DNA of 64,000 nucleotides, taken from contig NZ_JBCMYF010000022.1 in NCBI RefSeq assembly GCF_050483325.1, forward strand, positions 1-64,000, given 5' to 3'. A program made the position numbers and the translations under genes. Shown piece after piece: positions 46,022 to 54,179 of the stretch. The notes beneath the pieces were generated by a model. The model was not told the DNA's origin. It saw only the letters and a list, made by a program, of their open reading frames with translations, and searched no databases. The DNA is from Bacillus_P idriensis_A. GTDB lineage: Bacteria; Bacillota; Bacilli; Bacillales; Bacillaceae. Positions within the stretch are counted from its first letter, which is position 1, and every line of letters begins with the position of its first letter.

Positions 46022-47473
46022 ATGTCTACTATAGAAATTCAAAAATGCCTTAATAAAAACATCAAAAATATAAAGAATTCCTTTCACGATACTTCTGACC
46101 TTATAGTAAGAAAGATGAAAGCGGACTTCGAAGGTTCTTTCGAAATCGATGTTGTTTATCTAGATGGAATTATCGATTTAGATCTTATACAGGAACATGT
46201 GATCAAACCTTTATTAGAACCATTCAAGACTGTAGGTTTTAACGAATCCCCAATTGATCAGATACTTGAAAGAATTATTGAAACAGCAGATGTGAAAACC
46301 ACAGCCCAATATAAAGAATTGACAGATGCCATCGTACAAGGAAATACCGTTTTGCTAATTAACGGGTATCAAAAAGGAATAATTATCCCATCCCCTAAGT
46401 GGGCGGAAAGAAGCATCGAAGCTTCAATAGGAGAACGCTCAGCAAGGGGTCCTCAAATTGGATTAACAGAAAAACTGAAAACAAATATTAATTTGATAAG
46501 AAGTTCATTAAAAACTCCCGATTTATGTGTAGAAACAATAGAAGTTGGCTCGATTTCACCAACGTCTGCTTCTATATTATATTTAGATGGGATTGTTGAT
46601 AACGGAATATTAAAAGAAGTTAAAAAGAGACTAAAAAGTTTACCCGTAAAGTATGTCCTTAGTGAAAGAGTTTTGGAGGATGTGTTAGAAGGAAAACCTA
46701 AGTCTTTTTTTCCTCGTGTAAGACATTCAGAACGAATTGACGGGGTAGTATCTTCCTTATTTGAAGGAAGAGTAGTCGTTATTGTTGATGGGTATCCTTT
46801 CGCCATAATAGCCCCTGCTTTATTTGTTGATTTTATTCAGGCACCTGATGACTATCATATATCAATGGGGAGATCTGCTAATCGGATCATGCGATTTATC
46901 GCCTTATTATTAGGAGTATATCTGCCCGGCGTTTATATTGCGACAGCAAATTTTCATAAAGATGATTTATCAAACAACATTTCAAAAGCAATCATTTCTA
47001 AGGATGAGCTATTGCCGACTTTTTGGGAAATTTCCATTCTCTTATTTTTAATAAAGATGTTAGTAGATGTTTCATTTCGTCTTCCTAAAAGTGCGGTCAT
47101 TTTGGTCTCTTTAATTGGAACTATAGTAATTGGCGAAACAGCGGTTACGGCAAAATTAATCCATCCAGTCAGTCTAATCGTTGTAGGGATAACAGCACTT
47201 TCTAGTTTCTTAGGGGCTAATAGAGGACTAGTGGGAGCTGATGCTACTTTAAGAATATCCTTTTTGCTTATTTCTAATTTTTTGGGGTTTAACGGTATAA
47301 TCATTGCTACAACAGTTCTAATCATTTATATGGTGAGCCTTAAATCAATAGGTGTTCCCTATCTTTCACCTTTAATCCCATTTAAAATACAAGAATTAAA
47401 AGATGTATTTTATCGAGAAGATTTACAAAAACTTATTAATAGCAAACATACATATACCGAAGATAATGATTAA
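46022..47473 (+). CDS. orphan GerA-type spore germination protein (A subunit)
   Basis: 483 residues from the ATG with GGGAGGAAG upstream. N-terminal soluble domain (1-~270; DTSDLIVRKMKADFEG, VVYLDGIIDLDLI, GERSARGPQIGLTEKLKTNI, SVDVEG-like), then a membrane part with five or so helices (IMRFIALLLGVYLPGVYIA, VILVSLIGTIVIGETAV). A subunits normally pair with B and C subunits in one operon; neither is here. More AT-rich than its surroundings and flanked by repeats R2 and R1, which hints at acquisition or loss of partners. Confidence 0.9.
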   Translation: MSTIEIQKCLNKNIKNIKNSFHDTSDLIVRKMKADFEGSFEIDVVYLDGIIDLDLIQEHVIKPLLEPFKTVGFNESPIDQILERIIETADVKTTAQYKELTDAIVQGNTVLLINGYQKGIIIPSPKWAERSIEASIGERSARGPQIGLTEKLKTNINLIRSSLKTPDLCVETIEVGSISPTSASILYLDGIVDNGILKEVKKRLKSLPVKYVLSERVLEDVLEGKPKSFFPRVRHSERIDGVVSSLFEGRVVVIVDGYPFAIIAPALFVDFIQAPDDYHISMGRSANRIMRFIALLLGVYLPGVYIATANFHKDDLSNNISKAIISKDELLPTFWEISILLFLIKMLVDVSFRLPKSAVILVSLIGTIVIGETAVTAKLIHPVSLIVVGITALSSFLGANRGLVGADATLRISFLLISNFLGFNGIIIATTVLIIYMVSLKSIGVPYLSPLIPFKIQELKDVFYREDLQKLINSKHTYTEDND

Positions 47474-47511
47474 TATTTGCTTGTACAATATTAATCACCG
47501 ATGTTCGATCA

Positions 47512-47640
47512 AATTTTACTCCTGCGGGTAATCGAGCAAATCCGGAGACCGAACAGGCAACGCCGATGAAGCTCCAGGCGGGCCGCGGAAAGGAACGGGC
47601 AACATTTATAATGAAAAACAACAATCTATGCGAAAACAGC
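47512..47640 (+). repeat. interspersed repeat R1
   Basis: Starts around TTACTCCTGCGGGTAATCGA, includes GGAGACC, CAGGCGGGCCGCGGAAAGGA, and ends CAACAATCTATGCGAAAACA then GCC. The last ~30 bp are identical to the copy at 18.02 kb. The AACAGCC end faces the 3' end of the leftward mhqD gene. Confidence 0.75.
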
Positions 47641-47644
47641 CATA

Positions 47645-47684
47645 CGAAAAGACTCGTCATAAAAATCGATGACGAGTCTTTTCG
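47645..47684. terminator. long hairpin at the 3' end of mhqD
   Basis: CGAAAAGACTCGTCAT/ATGACGAGTCTTTTCG, 16-bp stem with 8-nt loop, immediately beside R1. The T-run is inside the stem. Confidence 0.7.
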
Positions 47685-47739
47685 CGTTAAACTGTTAATC
47701 GTATTCTTAATTAGCTAACTGTTTCCGTATTACTGCAGT

Positions 47740-48345
47740 TTACTTTAAGTTCTCAATATACCAGGCAGATGCAGCTTCTACTTCTGATGAAGTGAGCTGA
47801 TGTCCGTGATTTTCCCAGTGGATGACGACTTCCCCACCCGCCGCTTTCAGGATATCCGCAAGATCATGTGTTTCCTGAGGCAGACAAATCGGATCGTTCA
47901 TGCCTGCTCCGATAAAAATTGGTGTTCCGTTTAAAGATGGAATATCGATATTTCTTCTAGGAACCATTGGATGATGAAGAATGGCAGACTTCAAAGAATT
48001 TTCGTAATGGAAAAGCAGACTTCCTGCGATATTGGCACCGTTTGAATAGCCTACTGCAACCAGTTCCGATCGATCAAATGAATACTTTTCAGCCGCTTCC
48101 GTTAAAAAGTCATGTAATTCACCTGTACGGAAAATCAGATCCTCTTCATCAAATACGCCTTCAGCCAATCTTTTAAAGAAGCGGGGCATTCCGTGCTCAA
48201 GTACGTTTCCTCTAACACTTAATATATTTGCTTCTGCATCGATATGCTTAGCGAGCGGAATGAGATCATTTTCATCCCCTCCTGTTCCATGCAGCAGCAG
48301 TAATGTCCGGTTTCGATTTCTGCCTTTTTCAAAAATATGTTTCAT
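47740..48345 (-). CDS. mhqD: carboxylesterase MhqD
   Basis: 201 residues, alpha/beta hydrolase. LLLLHGTGGDENDL oxyanion region, nucleophile in VGYSNGAN (Ser near 104), acid in GAGMNDPIC and base in NHGHQLT. Very like B. subtilis MhqD (YodD), a quinone-responsive carboxylesterase under MhqR. Next to wrbA. The B. subtilis partner dioxygenase gene mhqE is not present here. Confidence 0.92.
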   Translation of the reverse strand: MKHIFEKGRNRNRTLLLLHGTGGDENDLIPLAKHIDAEANILSVRGNVLEHGMPRFFKRLAEGVFDEEDLIFRTGELHDFLTEAAEKYSFDRSELVAVGYSNGANIAGSLLFHYENSLKSAILHHPMVPRRNIDIPSLNGTPIFIGAGMNDPICLPQETHDLADILKAAGGEVVIHWENHGHQLTSSEVEAASAWYIENLK

Positions 48346-48370
48346 GCTTAATCACTCCTGTATAGAAATC

Positions 48371-48406
48371 AAAAGGTTTGGCTTGTTAGCCAAACCTCTT
48401 TTTTAA
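48371..48406. terminator. hairpin between wrbA/R2 and mhqD
   Basis: AGGTTTGGC/GCCAAACCT stem with 6-nt loop; T-run rightwards and T-rich leftwards. It would end the leftward wrbA transcript beyond repeat R2. Confidence 0.75.
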
Positions 48407-48428
48407 AAATAATCTAATAAAAAATGTT

Positions 48429-48556
48429 GCGCTTCAATGTCTAGCTCCACCGCAAAAATCCTCGGCCAGAACAAATTCAGCAAAGAAGTCAAACCCGGAC
48501 TTTTCCGCCGGATTCTTATCTGTCTGTCTGAGCTAAACGGGCGCTTCCGCTTTTCT
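48429..48556 (-). repeat. interspersed repeat R2, reversed full copy
   Basis: Read leftwards: TAGAAAAGCGGAAGCGCCCG, TTTAGCTCAGACAGACAGAT, then GTTCTGGCCGAGGATTTTTG and CGGTGGAGCTAGACATTGAA. It begins directly after the TAA stop of the leftward wrbA gene. Confidence 0.88.
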
Positions 48557-48558
48557 AT

Positions 48559-49170
48559 TTATTGCATGCCTTTTTTAATGGATTCTGCAATCGTGACTGT
48601 CCGTTTAGCCTGATGCTTGACTGCTGCTTCAACATTTTCTTTTAAATTTCCGTCCTGATCCGCTGTGACAGAGGTACCGTAAGGATTTCCCCCTGCTTCA
48701 AATAGAGACTGATCCGTGTAGCCTGGTGCTGCTACAATCGCTCCCCAGTGATACATCGTTGTGTACAAGCTTAAAATAGTTGCTTCCTGTCCGCCGTGCG
48801 GATTGCTTGCAGAAGCCATCGCACTCACTACTTTATTCGCAAGTTTCCCTTGGAACCACAAGCCTCCGGTAGTATCAAGAAACTGTTTCATTTGTGCAGG
48901 AACATTGCCAAATCGAGTCGGGACGCTGAAAATAATGGCATCTGCCCATTCAAGGTCATTTAAAGTTACTTCAGGAACATCTTTCGTTGCTTCAAGGTGT
49001 GCTTTCCAGGCAGGATTTGAATCAATCGCAGATTGTGGGGCAAGTTCAGGAACTTTAAGTACTTTTACTTCTGCACCAGCTTCTTTTGCACCTGCTTCAG
49101 CCCAAGCTGCAAGCTTGTGGTTCGTGCCCGTAGAACTGTAATAAATGACTGCTAATTTTACATTTGACAT
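48559..49170 (-). CDS. wrbA: NAD(P)H:quinone oxidoreductase WrbA
   Basis: 203 residues, flavodoxin-like. FMN phosphate loop YYSSTGTNHKLA, PTRFGNVPAQMKQFLD, and SASNPHGGQEATILSLYTTMYHWG, all typical of WrbA. Two-electron reduction of quinones prevents semiquinone cycling. An MhqR-like palindrome lies in its promoter region and mhqD is the next gene leftwards, so it likely belongs to the quinone-stress response. Confidence 0.93.
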   Translation of the reverse strand: MSNVKLAVIYYSSTGTNHKLAAWAEAGAKEAGAEVKVLKVPELAPQSAIDSNPAWKAHLEATKDVPEVTLNDLEWADAIIFSVPTRFGNVPAQMKQFLDTTGGLWFQGKLANKVVSAMASASNPHGGQEATILSLYTTMYHWGAIVAAPGYTDQSLFEAGGNPYGTSVTADQDGNLKENVEAAVKHQAKRTVTIAESIKKGMQ

Positions 49171-49224
49171 TCCGATCTCTCCTCATGCAATGTATTTTTT
49201 TGAAATCAACTATCTTTAATCAAT

Positions 49225-49244
49225 ATATCTCGAATTCAAGTTAA
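49225..49244. promoter_or_regulatory. MhqR-like operator upstream of wrbA
   Basis: ATATCTCGAATTCAAGTTAA, with the core TATCTCGAATTC that matches one half and the centre of the known B. subtilis MhqR palindrome (tATCTcgaAtTCgAGATa). The second half is degenerate. Located 55-75 bp before the wrbA start. Confidence 0.65.
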
Positions 49245-49387
49245 TTATAAGTTGTCCCAAATTTAAAGTCAACTCATAACAAGTTAATTTTCCATTATTA
49301 CTATACCCTTCTTTGATAAGAAAAAACTCCTTAATATGGAAAAATGGCTATTCAATAAATTTAAAAAATGAAGCAACAGTTTATAGC

Positions 49388-49857
49388 TTTATCATTCTTC
49401 TTAGTGCAGACAATTCTAACGGTTCAAAACTTTAAATCTGGCGCCACTCTCCTTAGTGCTGCCTCTTCTTACGGATCAAATCTAAAAAAATGGCGCCACT
49501 CTCTTTAGTGCTGCCACTTCTTACGGGTCGAAATATAAAAAATGGCGCCACTCACCTTAGTGCTGCCTCTTCTTACGGATCAAATCTAAAAAAATGGCGC
49601 CACTCTCCTTAGTGCTGCCTCTTCTTACGGATCAAAATCTAAAAAAATGGCGCCACTCTCCTTAGTGCTGCCTCTTCTTACGGATCAAAATCTAAAAAAA
49701 TGGCGCCACTCTTCTTAGTACTGCCACTTCTTACGGGTCAAATCTAAAAAAATGGCGCCACTCTCCCTAGTGCTTCCACTTCTTTCAGATCAAAACTTAA
49801 AAAATGGCGCTACTCTCTTCAGTGCTAAACACTTTTGATGGAGCAAGAACCCAAAAG
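49388..49857. repeat. 52-bp tandem repeat array C
   Basis: GGCGCC marks at 49440, 49492, 49544, 49596, 49649, 49702, 49754 and (GGCGCT) 49806 give periods 52, 52, 52, 53, 53, 52, 52; a decayed unit precedes at 49388. Each unit holds the imperfect dyad GGCGCCACT-6 nt-AGTGCTGCC. Between the wrbA promoter and ctpA. Sequence is unrelated to arrays A and B but the period is the same. Confidence 0.95.
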
Positions 49858-49860
49858 AAG

Positions 49861-49903
49861 AGGCTGTCCAAAAAGTCAGTAAAAATGACTTTATGGACAG
49901 CCC
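49861..49903 (-). terminator. terminator of ctpA
   Basis: GGCTGTCCA..AAGTCA paired with TGACTT..TGGACAGCC, a long stem with a small loop, 18 bp past the ctpA stop. Confidence 0.8.
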
Positions 49904-49920
49904 CTATTAAAACCTGTTCT

Positions 49921-51324
49921 CTACATTTGTTCATTCAATACTTTGATGGCTTCTTCCATCTGGGTATCATTTTCTTTTAGCTGGGCCTGCAGCGTTTCAA
50001 GCATTTTGATTGTTGTTTCGCCGCTGATCGTTCCACTCGTTTTCAAACTGTTTTTTGTCTGAAATTCTGTGACAGCTTGTTTTGTTGTTTCTTCGTAAAA
50101 ACCGTCTGTTTTTACATTTTTGTATCCTAATGCCTGCAGCATCTGCTGAGCAACTTTCACTTCAGCAGATGAATCTCCCTGCTTTAATTCTTTTTCCGGG
50201 TTTAAATATGGGAGATTGGCGTATGCCGGCAGTGAAGCTTTATGCTGCGGTTCGATTCCTTTTTTATGGATCCAAGATCCGTCTGGTGTCAGCCATTTTG
50301 CAATTGTATATTTAATTGAGGATCCGTCTTCAAAGCTTTTTGCTGTCTGGATCGTCCCTTTTCCAAACGTTTTTTCTCCGACTATTGGAATGCCGGCTGA
50401 TTGATGCAAAGCACCTGCCATAATTTCAGCAGCACTTGCGGTTCCATTATCTACTACAATAACAACTGGAACATTCACTGCTGAATCATTTTGTGATTTT
50501 TGAACTTCTTTTGAACCATCTTTGTTTTCGATTTGCATGATGGTTTTTCCTTTAGGGACAAAAATATCACTCATTGCAATCGCCTGATCAAGCAAACCGC
50601 CTGGATTTTGTCTTAAATCAAGCACAAGTCCCTTAACTTCCTGCTCATTCAGTTCGTTTAAAGCATCAGCAAGTTCTTTACCGGTTGTCTCTGAAAACTT
50701 CGTAATCTGGACCTTGCCTATTCCGTTTTCTACCTCTGTATAAACGGTTTCCAATGGAATGGTATCTCTTGTGAGATTAAAATCGAGCTCACCAACACCG
50801 TCACGTTCAATTACCAGCTGAACCTTTGAGCCTTTTTCTCCGCGAATCAGCATCACTGCTTCGTTTACTGTCATGCCTTCAACGCTTTTGTCATCAACTT
50901 TCAAAATCTTGTCCTTGGGCTTTAATCCTGCTTTTTCAGCCGGTGAACCTTTAATTGGGGACACAATCATAATTTTCCCGTCAGATTCCTGAACCTCAGC
51001 ACCAATACCTTCAAAAGAAGATGAAATATTCTCATTGAAACCCTTTGCTTCCTCTTGGTCCATATAAGTTGAATATGGGTCATCCAAAGATTGAAGCATT
51101 CCTTTGATTGCACCGTCTACAAGTTTTTCCTGATTTGTATCCTGATAAAATTCGCCTTTTAGCGTGTCGTATGTAGAATAAAGCTTTTCAAAGGGGTCAT
51201 CGCTTTTCCCCTCTGCCTGACTCAGGCCGCTGTCTTTCTGAACGACCGCAAACGTAATACCTGCGCTAATGATGGCAGTTAATAGGATTGCAAACAGAAA
51301 TTTCACATTATTATTTTTAAACAA
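49921..51324 (-). CDS. ctpA: C-terminal processing serine protease (S41)
   Basis: 467 residues: N-terminal membrane anchor (8-28), PDZ domain (about 100-175), S41 protease domain with catalytic Ser297 (NGTASAAE) and Lys322 (KTFGKG), and a C-terminal PG_binding_1 domain (about 385-450; KVAQQMLQALGYKNV). Acts at the outer face of the membrane. Gene order (next to yodH) points to CtpA rather than the sporulation protease CtpB, which has the same domains. Confidence 0.92.
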   Translation of the reverse strand: MFKNNNVKFLFAILLTAIISAGITFAVVQKDSGLSQAEGKSDDPFEKLYSTYDTLKGEFYQDTNQEKLVDGAIKGMLQSLDDPYSTYMDQEEAKGFNENISSSFEGIGAEVQESDGKIMIVSPIKGSPAEKAGLKPKDKILKVDDKSVEGMTVNEAVMLIRGEKGSKVQLVIERDGVGELDFNLTRDTIPLETVYTEVENGIGKVQITKFSETTGKELADALNELNEQEVKGLVLDLRQNPGGLLDQAIAMSDIFVPKGKTIMQIENKDGSKEVQKSQNDSAVNVPVVIVVDNGTASAAEIMAGALHQSAGIPIVGEKTFGKGTIQTAKSFEDGSSIKYTIAKWLTPDGSWIHKKGIEPQHKASLPAYANLPYLNPEKELKQGDSSAEVKVAQQMLQALGYKNVKTDGFYEETTKQAVTEFQTKNSLKTSGTISGETTIKMLETLQAQLKENDTQMEEAIKVLNEQM

Positions 51325-51659
51325 ATTAACACCACCCTCATTATGTAATCATTATGAGTAACGAACACAGAAACGTCAAGAACAAAGGCGAAATCGTTCT
51401 GACACTGGTTTTAGCTGCCGGAGATGGGTACAGATAAAGGTATTTCCGCATCAACAGCCTTTATACTTTAATCATATTCTTCGCTGTGATAAATCCAGTG
51501 GATCACAGGTACCCTCAAACAGTATTTACTATTAGGCGAAAACCATTCTTCCTGTATTTATTATCTCCCTTACCTGTTAAGATTTCGGGCAAATTCGAGA
51601 ATCCCGCTTCACCTGATAGGCAGAATCAGCATAATTTAGGTTGAAAGGAGTTCATGCAA
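51325..51659. other. ctpA-yodH divergent intergenic region
   Basis: No gene. A CTGTGAT/ATCACAG dyad with an 11-nt spacer lies at 51484-51508 and could be an operator. No clear promoter could be assigned. Confidence 0.4.
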
Positions 51660-52355
51660 ATGCCCCGCTATCTTGATTTACTTGCACAGCTAGGAGTTGG
51701 AGGCGCCCATCCCGGCGGCTTTATGCTGACAAAAGAGATTATCGAACTTGAAATGATTCCTGAATCTGCATCCATTCTTGATGCCGGCTGCGGCACAGGC
51801 CAAACGATGCAGTTTCTGAAAGCGCTGAATTACGATGTGACTGGTTTAGATATAGATCCCATTATGCTATTAAAGGCCAAAAACAGGTTAAAAGAAGATA
51901 CTTGCCTTGTTCAAGGATCATTAGAGAAGCTTCCATTTGAGGACAATCGATTTGATTTCATATTTTGTGAGTCTGTATTAAGCTTTACAAATTCTGCTGA
52001 GTCATTGAAAGAATTGAATCGTGTGCTGAAGGATAACGGCGTTCTGCTTTCGATTGAAGTAACTAGATCAGACCAGCCAGACCGCAAATTAACGGGGAAA
52101 ATCCAGTCATTTTACGGATTTCATCATCTATATAATGAACAGGAATGGATAACAGAATTTCAAACAGCAGGTTTTCAAACGATTGAAGTGCGCACAGAAA
52201 ATGACTATATAATAGAAGAAGATGAACCAACAACAGAGTTTGATATGTCAGAAAATCTGGATTCCGTGTACTTTGATTTGCTTGCTGAGCATGAAAAATT
52301 GCGGGAAGACTATCATCATGCTGTTCAATTCCGCATTTTCAGGTGTATGAAATAG
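51660..52355 (+). CDS. yodH: class I SAM-dependent methyltransferase YodH
   Basis: 231 residues. SAM motif I ILDAGCGTGQT near residue 45, GLDIDPIML, then LPFEDNRFDFIFCESVLSF. Begins MPRYLDLLAQLGVGGAHPGG like B. subtilis YodH. The ATG at 51660 has AAAGGAG 9 nt upstream; the earlier ATG at 51654 is too close to it. Substrate unknown. Confidence 0.88.
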   Translation: MPRYLDLLAQLGVGGAHPGGFMLTKEIIELEMIPESASILDAGCGTGQTMQFLKALNYDVTGLDIDPIMLLKAKNRLKEDTCLVQGSLEKLPFEDNRFDFIFCESVLSFTNSAESLKELNRVLKDNGVLLSIEVTRSDQPDRKLTGKIQSFYGFHHLYNEQEWITEFQTAGFQTIEVRTENDYIIEEDEPTTEFDMSENLDSVYFDLLAEHEKLREDYHHAVQFRIFRCMK

Positions 52356-52378
52356 AACCAATCGGGGTATTCGTACAA

Positions 52379-52406
52379 ACCCTTCTTTCCTTTTTTTCAT
52401 AGTTTA
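52379..52406 (+). promoter_or_regulatory. sigma-K-type promoter of yodI
   Basis: AC at 52379, 17-bp spacer, CATAGTTTA at 52398-52406, a full match to AC-N16/17-CATAnnnTA. It fits late mother-cell expression of yodI. Confidence 0.6.
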
Positions 52407-52437
52407 TGAAGAAGCAGGTTGAAGGGAGGAAAAAAAT

Positions 52438-52695
52438 TTGTCTCAAAATTATTATAACCTTTGCTGTCAGTATCATGGAAAGGTTGTCCGCATCAGTGAC
52501 CGATTTGGAAATCAGCATGTTGGCAGAATCACGAATGTTTCTAGACAAAAGGTCTACATCCAGCCCATGGGAGGACGCGGACGCGGCGGTTACGGCATTG
52601 GCTTCTACGGCGGCGGATACGGCTATGGAGCCCCGTATGGAATCGGGCTTGCGTTTGTAACAGGCATCGTTTTAGGCGGTTTGCTTTTTTGGTAG
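52438..52695 (+). CDS. yodI: small Gly/Tyr-rich sporulation-associated protein YodI
   Basis: 85 residues from TTG with GGGAGG upstream. The N-terminal half forms a small beta-like domain (CCQYHGKVVRISDRFGNQHV), the middle is Gly/Arg/Tyr-rich (GGRGRGGYGIGFYGGGYGYG), and the end is a hydrophobic helix (IGLAFVTGIVLGGLLFW). B. subtilis YodI has the same size, place and composition. Probably a coat or membrane-associated spore protein. Confidence 0.82.
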   Translation: MSQNYYNLCCQYHGKVVRISDRFGNQHVGRITNVSRQKVYIQPMGGRGRGGYGIGFYGGGYGYGAPYGIGLAFVTGIVLGGLLFW

Positions 52696-52706
52696 AAATT
52701 CTATGA

Positions 52707-52745
52707 CAAAAAAGCAGGTTCTCATTATTTGAGAACCTGCTTTTC
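52707..52745. terminator. bidirectional terminator between yodI and mug
   Basis: AAAAGCAGGTTCTCA/TGAGAACCTGCTTTT stem, A-run before, T-run after. Confidence 0.92.
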
Positions 52746-53249
52746 TTTTAGAAGTTTTGTTAAATCCTTGTAGATGGCGACAATTTCATCCTGCTTCATT
52801 CTTACCAGACCGCTTGAAGATGGAGCTGTGAATTCCGCAACGCCACGTGCAGTCGATTCAGGCTGGAGGCCCCAATCTGCCTTCTTTTTTCCGCTGTACG
52901 ATAAATAAACACCTTTACCGACAAAGCAGGCTATTTTAGGCTGATAGAACAAAAGCTTGTTTAAGAGCTCTTTTTTGCCTGTCCGATATTCTTCAGCTGT
53001 TATTTCAGCAGCAGCTTTTGTTGGCCGGTGAACGATATTTGTAAAACCAAATCCTTTTTCAAGCAGAGCTGTATCTTCACTGGGCCTATAAAGCCTGTCC
53101 GTTATTCCTGCCTGATAAAGAATTTTCCAAAAACGATTGCTTTTACTTGCATAATGGTGCATAACTTCTGCGGAATACAAACTCGGATTAAACCCGATGA
53201 AGATCACATCCAGATCATGCCTCAACAGATCAAGATCAGGATGATTCAT
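52725..53249 (-). CDS. mug: mismatch-specific uracil-DNA glycosylase (MUG family)
   Basis: 174 residues. The MUG active-site strand is FIGFNPSLYSAEVMHHYA and the minor-groove wedge region is seen as TAPSSSGLVRM (NPSGLS in E. coli). Excises U or ethenocytosine from G mismatches. Its ATG overlaps the yodJ stop by one base (TAATG), so it is translated with yodJ. Not present at this place in B. subtilis, so an insertion into the yod order. Confidence 0.88.
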   Translation of the reverse strand: MNHPDLDLLRHDLDVIFIGFNPSLYSAEVMHHYASKSNRFWKILYQAGITDRLYRPSEDTALLEKGFGFTNIVHRPTKAAAEITAEEYRTGKKELLNKLLFYQPKIACFVGKGVYLSYSGKKKADWGLQPESTARGVAEFTAPSSSGLVRMKQDEIVAIYKDLTKLLKEKQVLK

Positions 53250-54064
53250 TATATTTTCTTCACTTTATCAAAAAATTCTTCGAGCGTCAGATCGTTTTTA
53301 TACATTTCAGCCGCTTCATTTACTCCTACATAGCGTAAATGCCAAGGTTCGTATGCAAACTGAGTAATGTCTTCTTTTCCTTTTTGATAGCGGATAATAA
53401 AGCCGAATCTATGGGCATTCTCTTTCACCCATTTCCCTTCAGGCGTATCTCCGAATTTTTCGGTGATGTCCATACCTGCGCTTTTGCTTGTCACATCCAT
53501 GGCAAGTCCTGTCTGATGCTCGCTTTGACCCGGAAGTGCGACTGTTTCAAGTGCCGCTTCATCACCTTTTCGAGCTTTCTCAACATTTAGAATACCAGTT
53601 TGGCGTTCATATGATCTATAGCCGGATACAGCAAATAGCTCAATGCCTTCTTTTGTTGCCTGTGCAAACATCTTCTCAAGCGCAGCGGCAGCTTCTTTGC
53701 GAATGTAACGCTGAGGAACTTCCGTATCTCCAAAAGAAAACTCAACCTTTGGAGACACAAGGTCAGCAGGCTCATATGTTGAAGGAAGAGAGTATTCCTT
53801 ATTTACGAGCACCATTCGATTTTCGGGATTCTTAATGGTCGGCTTTCCATTAACTTCTTGAATCTGGTTGAAGAATTGCTCTTCTAATTGAAATTGTGCC
53901 GTTTCCTCTTTAGGTTCTTCTACTGGCTTCTGATTTTCCTGCTGAGTTTCAGATTGGCCTTCTTCAAATGGATTAAGATCCTTTGACAGCTGAATTCCTG
54001 AACATGCCGAAAGGAAAAACGCCATTGGAATAATCGTCGTTACAGTTGCTTTTTTAAAGTTCAA
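53249..54064 (-). CDS. yodJ: D-alanyl-D-alanine carboxypeptidase lipoprotein (M15B, VanY type)
   Basis: 271 residues. Lipobox LSAC near residue 21, a Glu/Gln-rich linker to about 60, then the VanY domain with zinc and catalytic motifs SEHQTGLAMDVT and EPWHLRYVG, and VSGYRSYERQ. Trims terminal D-Ala from stem peptides at the cell surface. Same place as B. subtilis yodJ, upstream of deoD. Confidence 0.92.
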   Translation of the reverse strand: MNFKKATVTTIIPMAFFLSACSGIQLSKDLNPFEEGQSETQQENQKPVEEPKEETAQFQLEEQFFNQIQEVNGKPTIKNPENRMVLVNKEYSLPSTYEPADLVSPKVEFSFGDTEVPQRYIRKEAAAALEKMFAQATKEGIELFAVSGYRSYERQTGILNVEKARKGDEAALETVALPGQSEHQTGLAMDVTSKSAGMDITEKFGDTPEGKWVKENAHRFGFIIRYQKGKEDITQFAYEPWHLRYVGVNEAAEMYKNDLTLEEFFDKVKKI

Positions 54065-54179
54065 AATTAGTTCACCCTACCTGCCTGTATGTCTTTCATG
54101 CTTTCATTTTATCACTATTGCCTAAAATGAGAAAAACTATATCTGTCAATTGTGGCAGATCTTGTCGAAAAATAGAGAA

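Noticed and set aside
49388..49857. CRISPR-like appearance of the repeat arrays
   Set aside because: Whole 52-bp units repeat with no variable spacers between shorter constant repeats, and there are no cas genes in the window.
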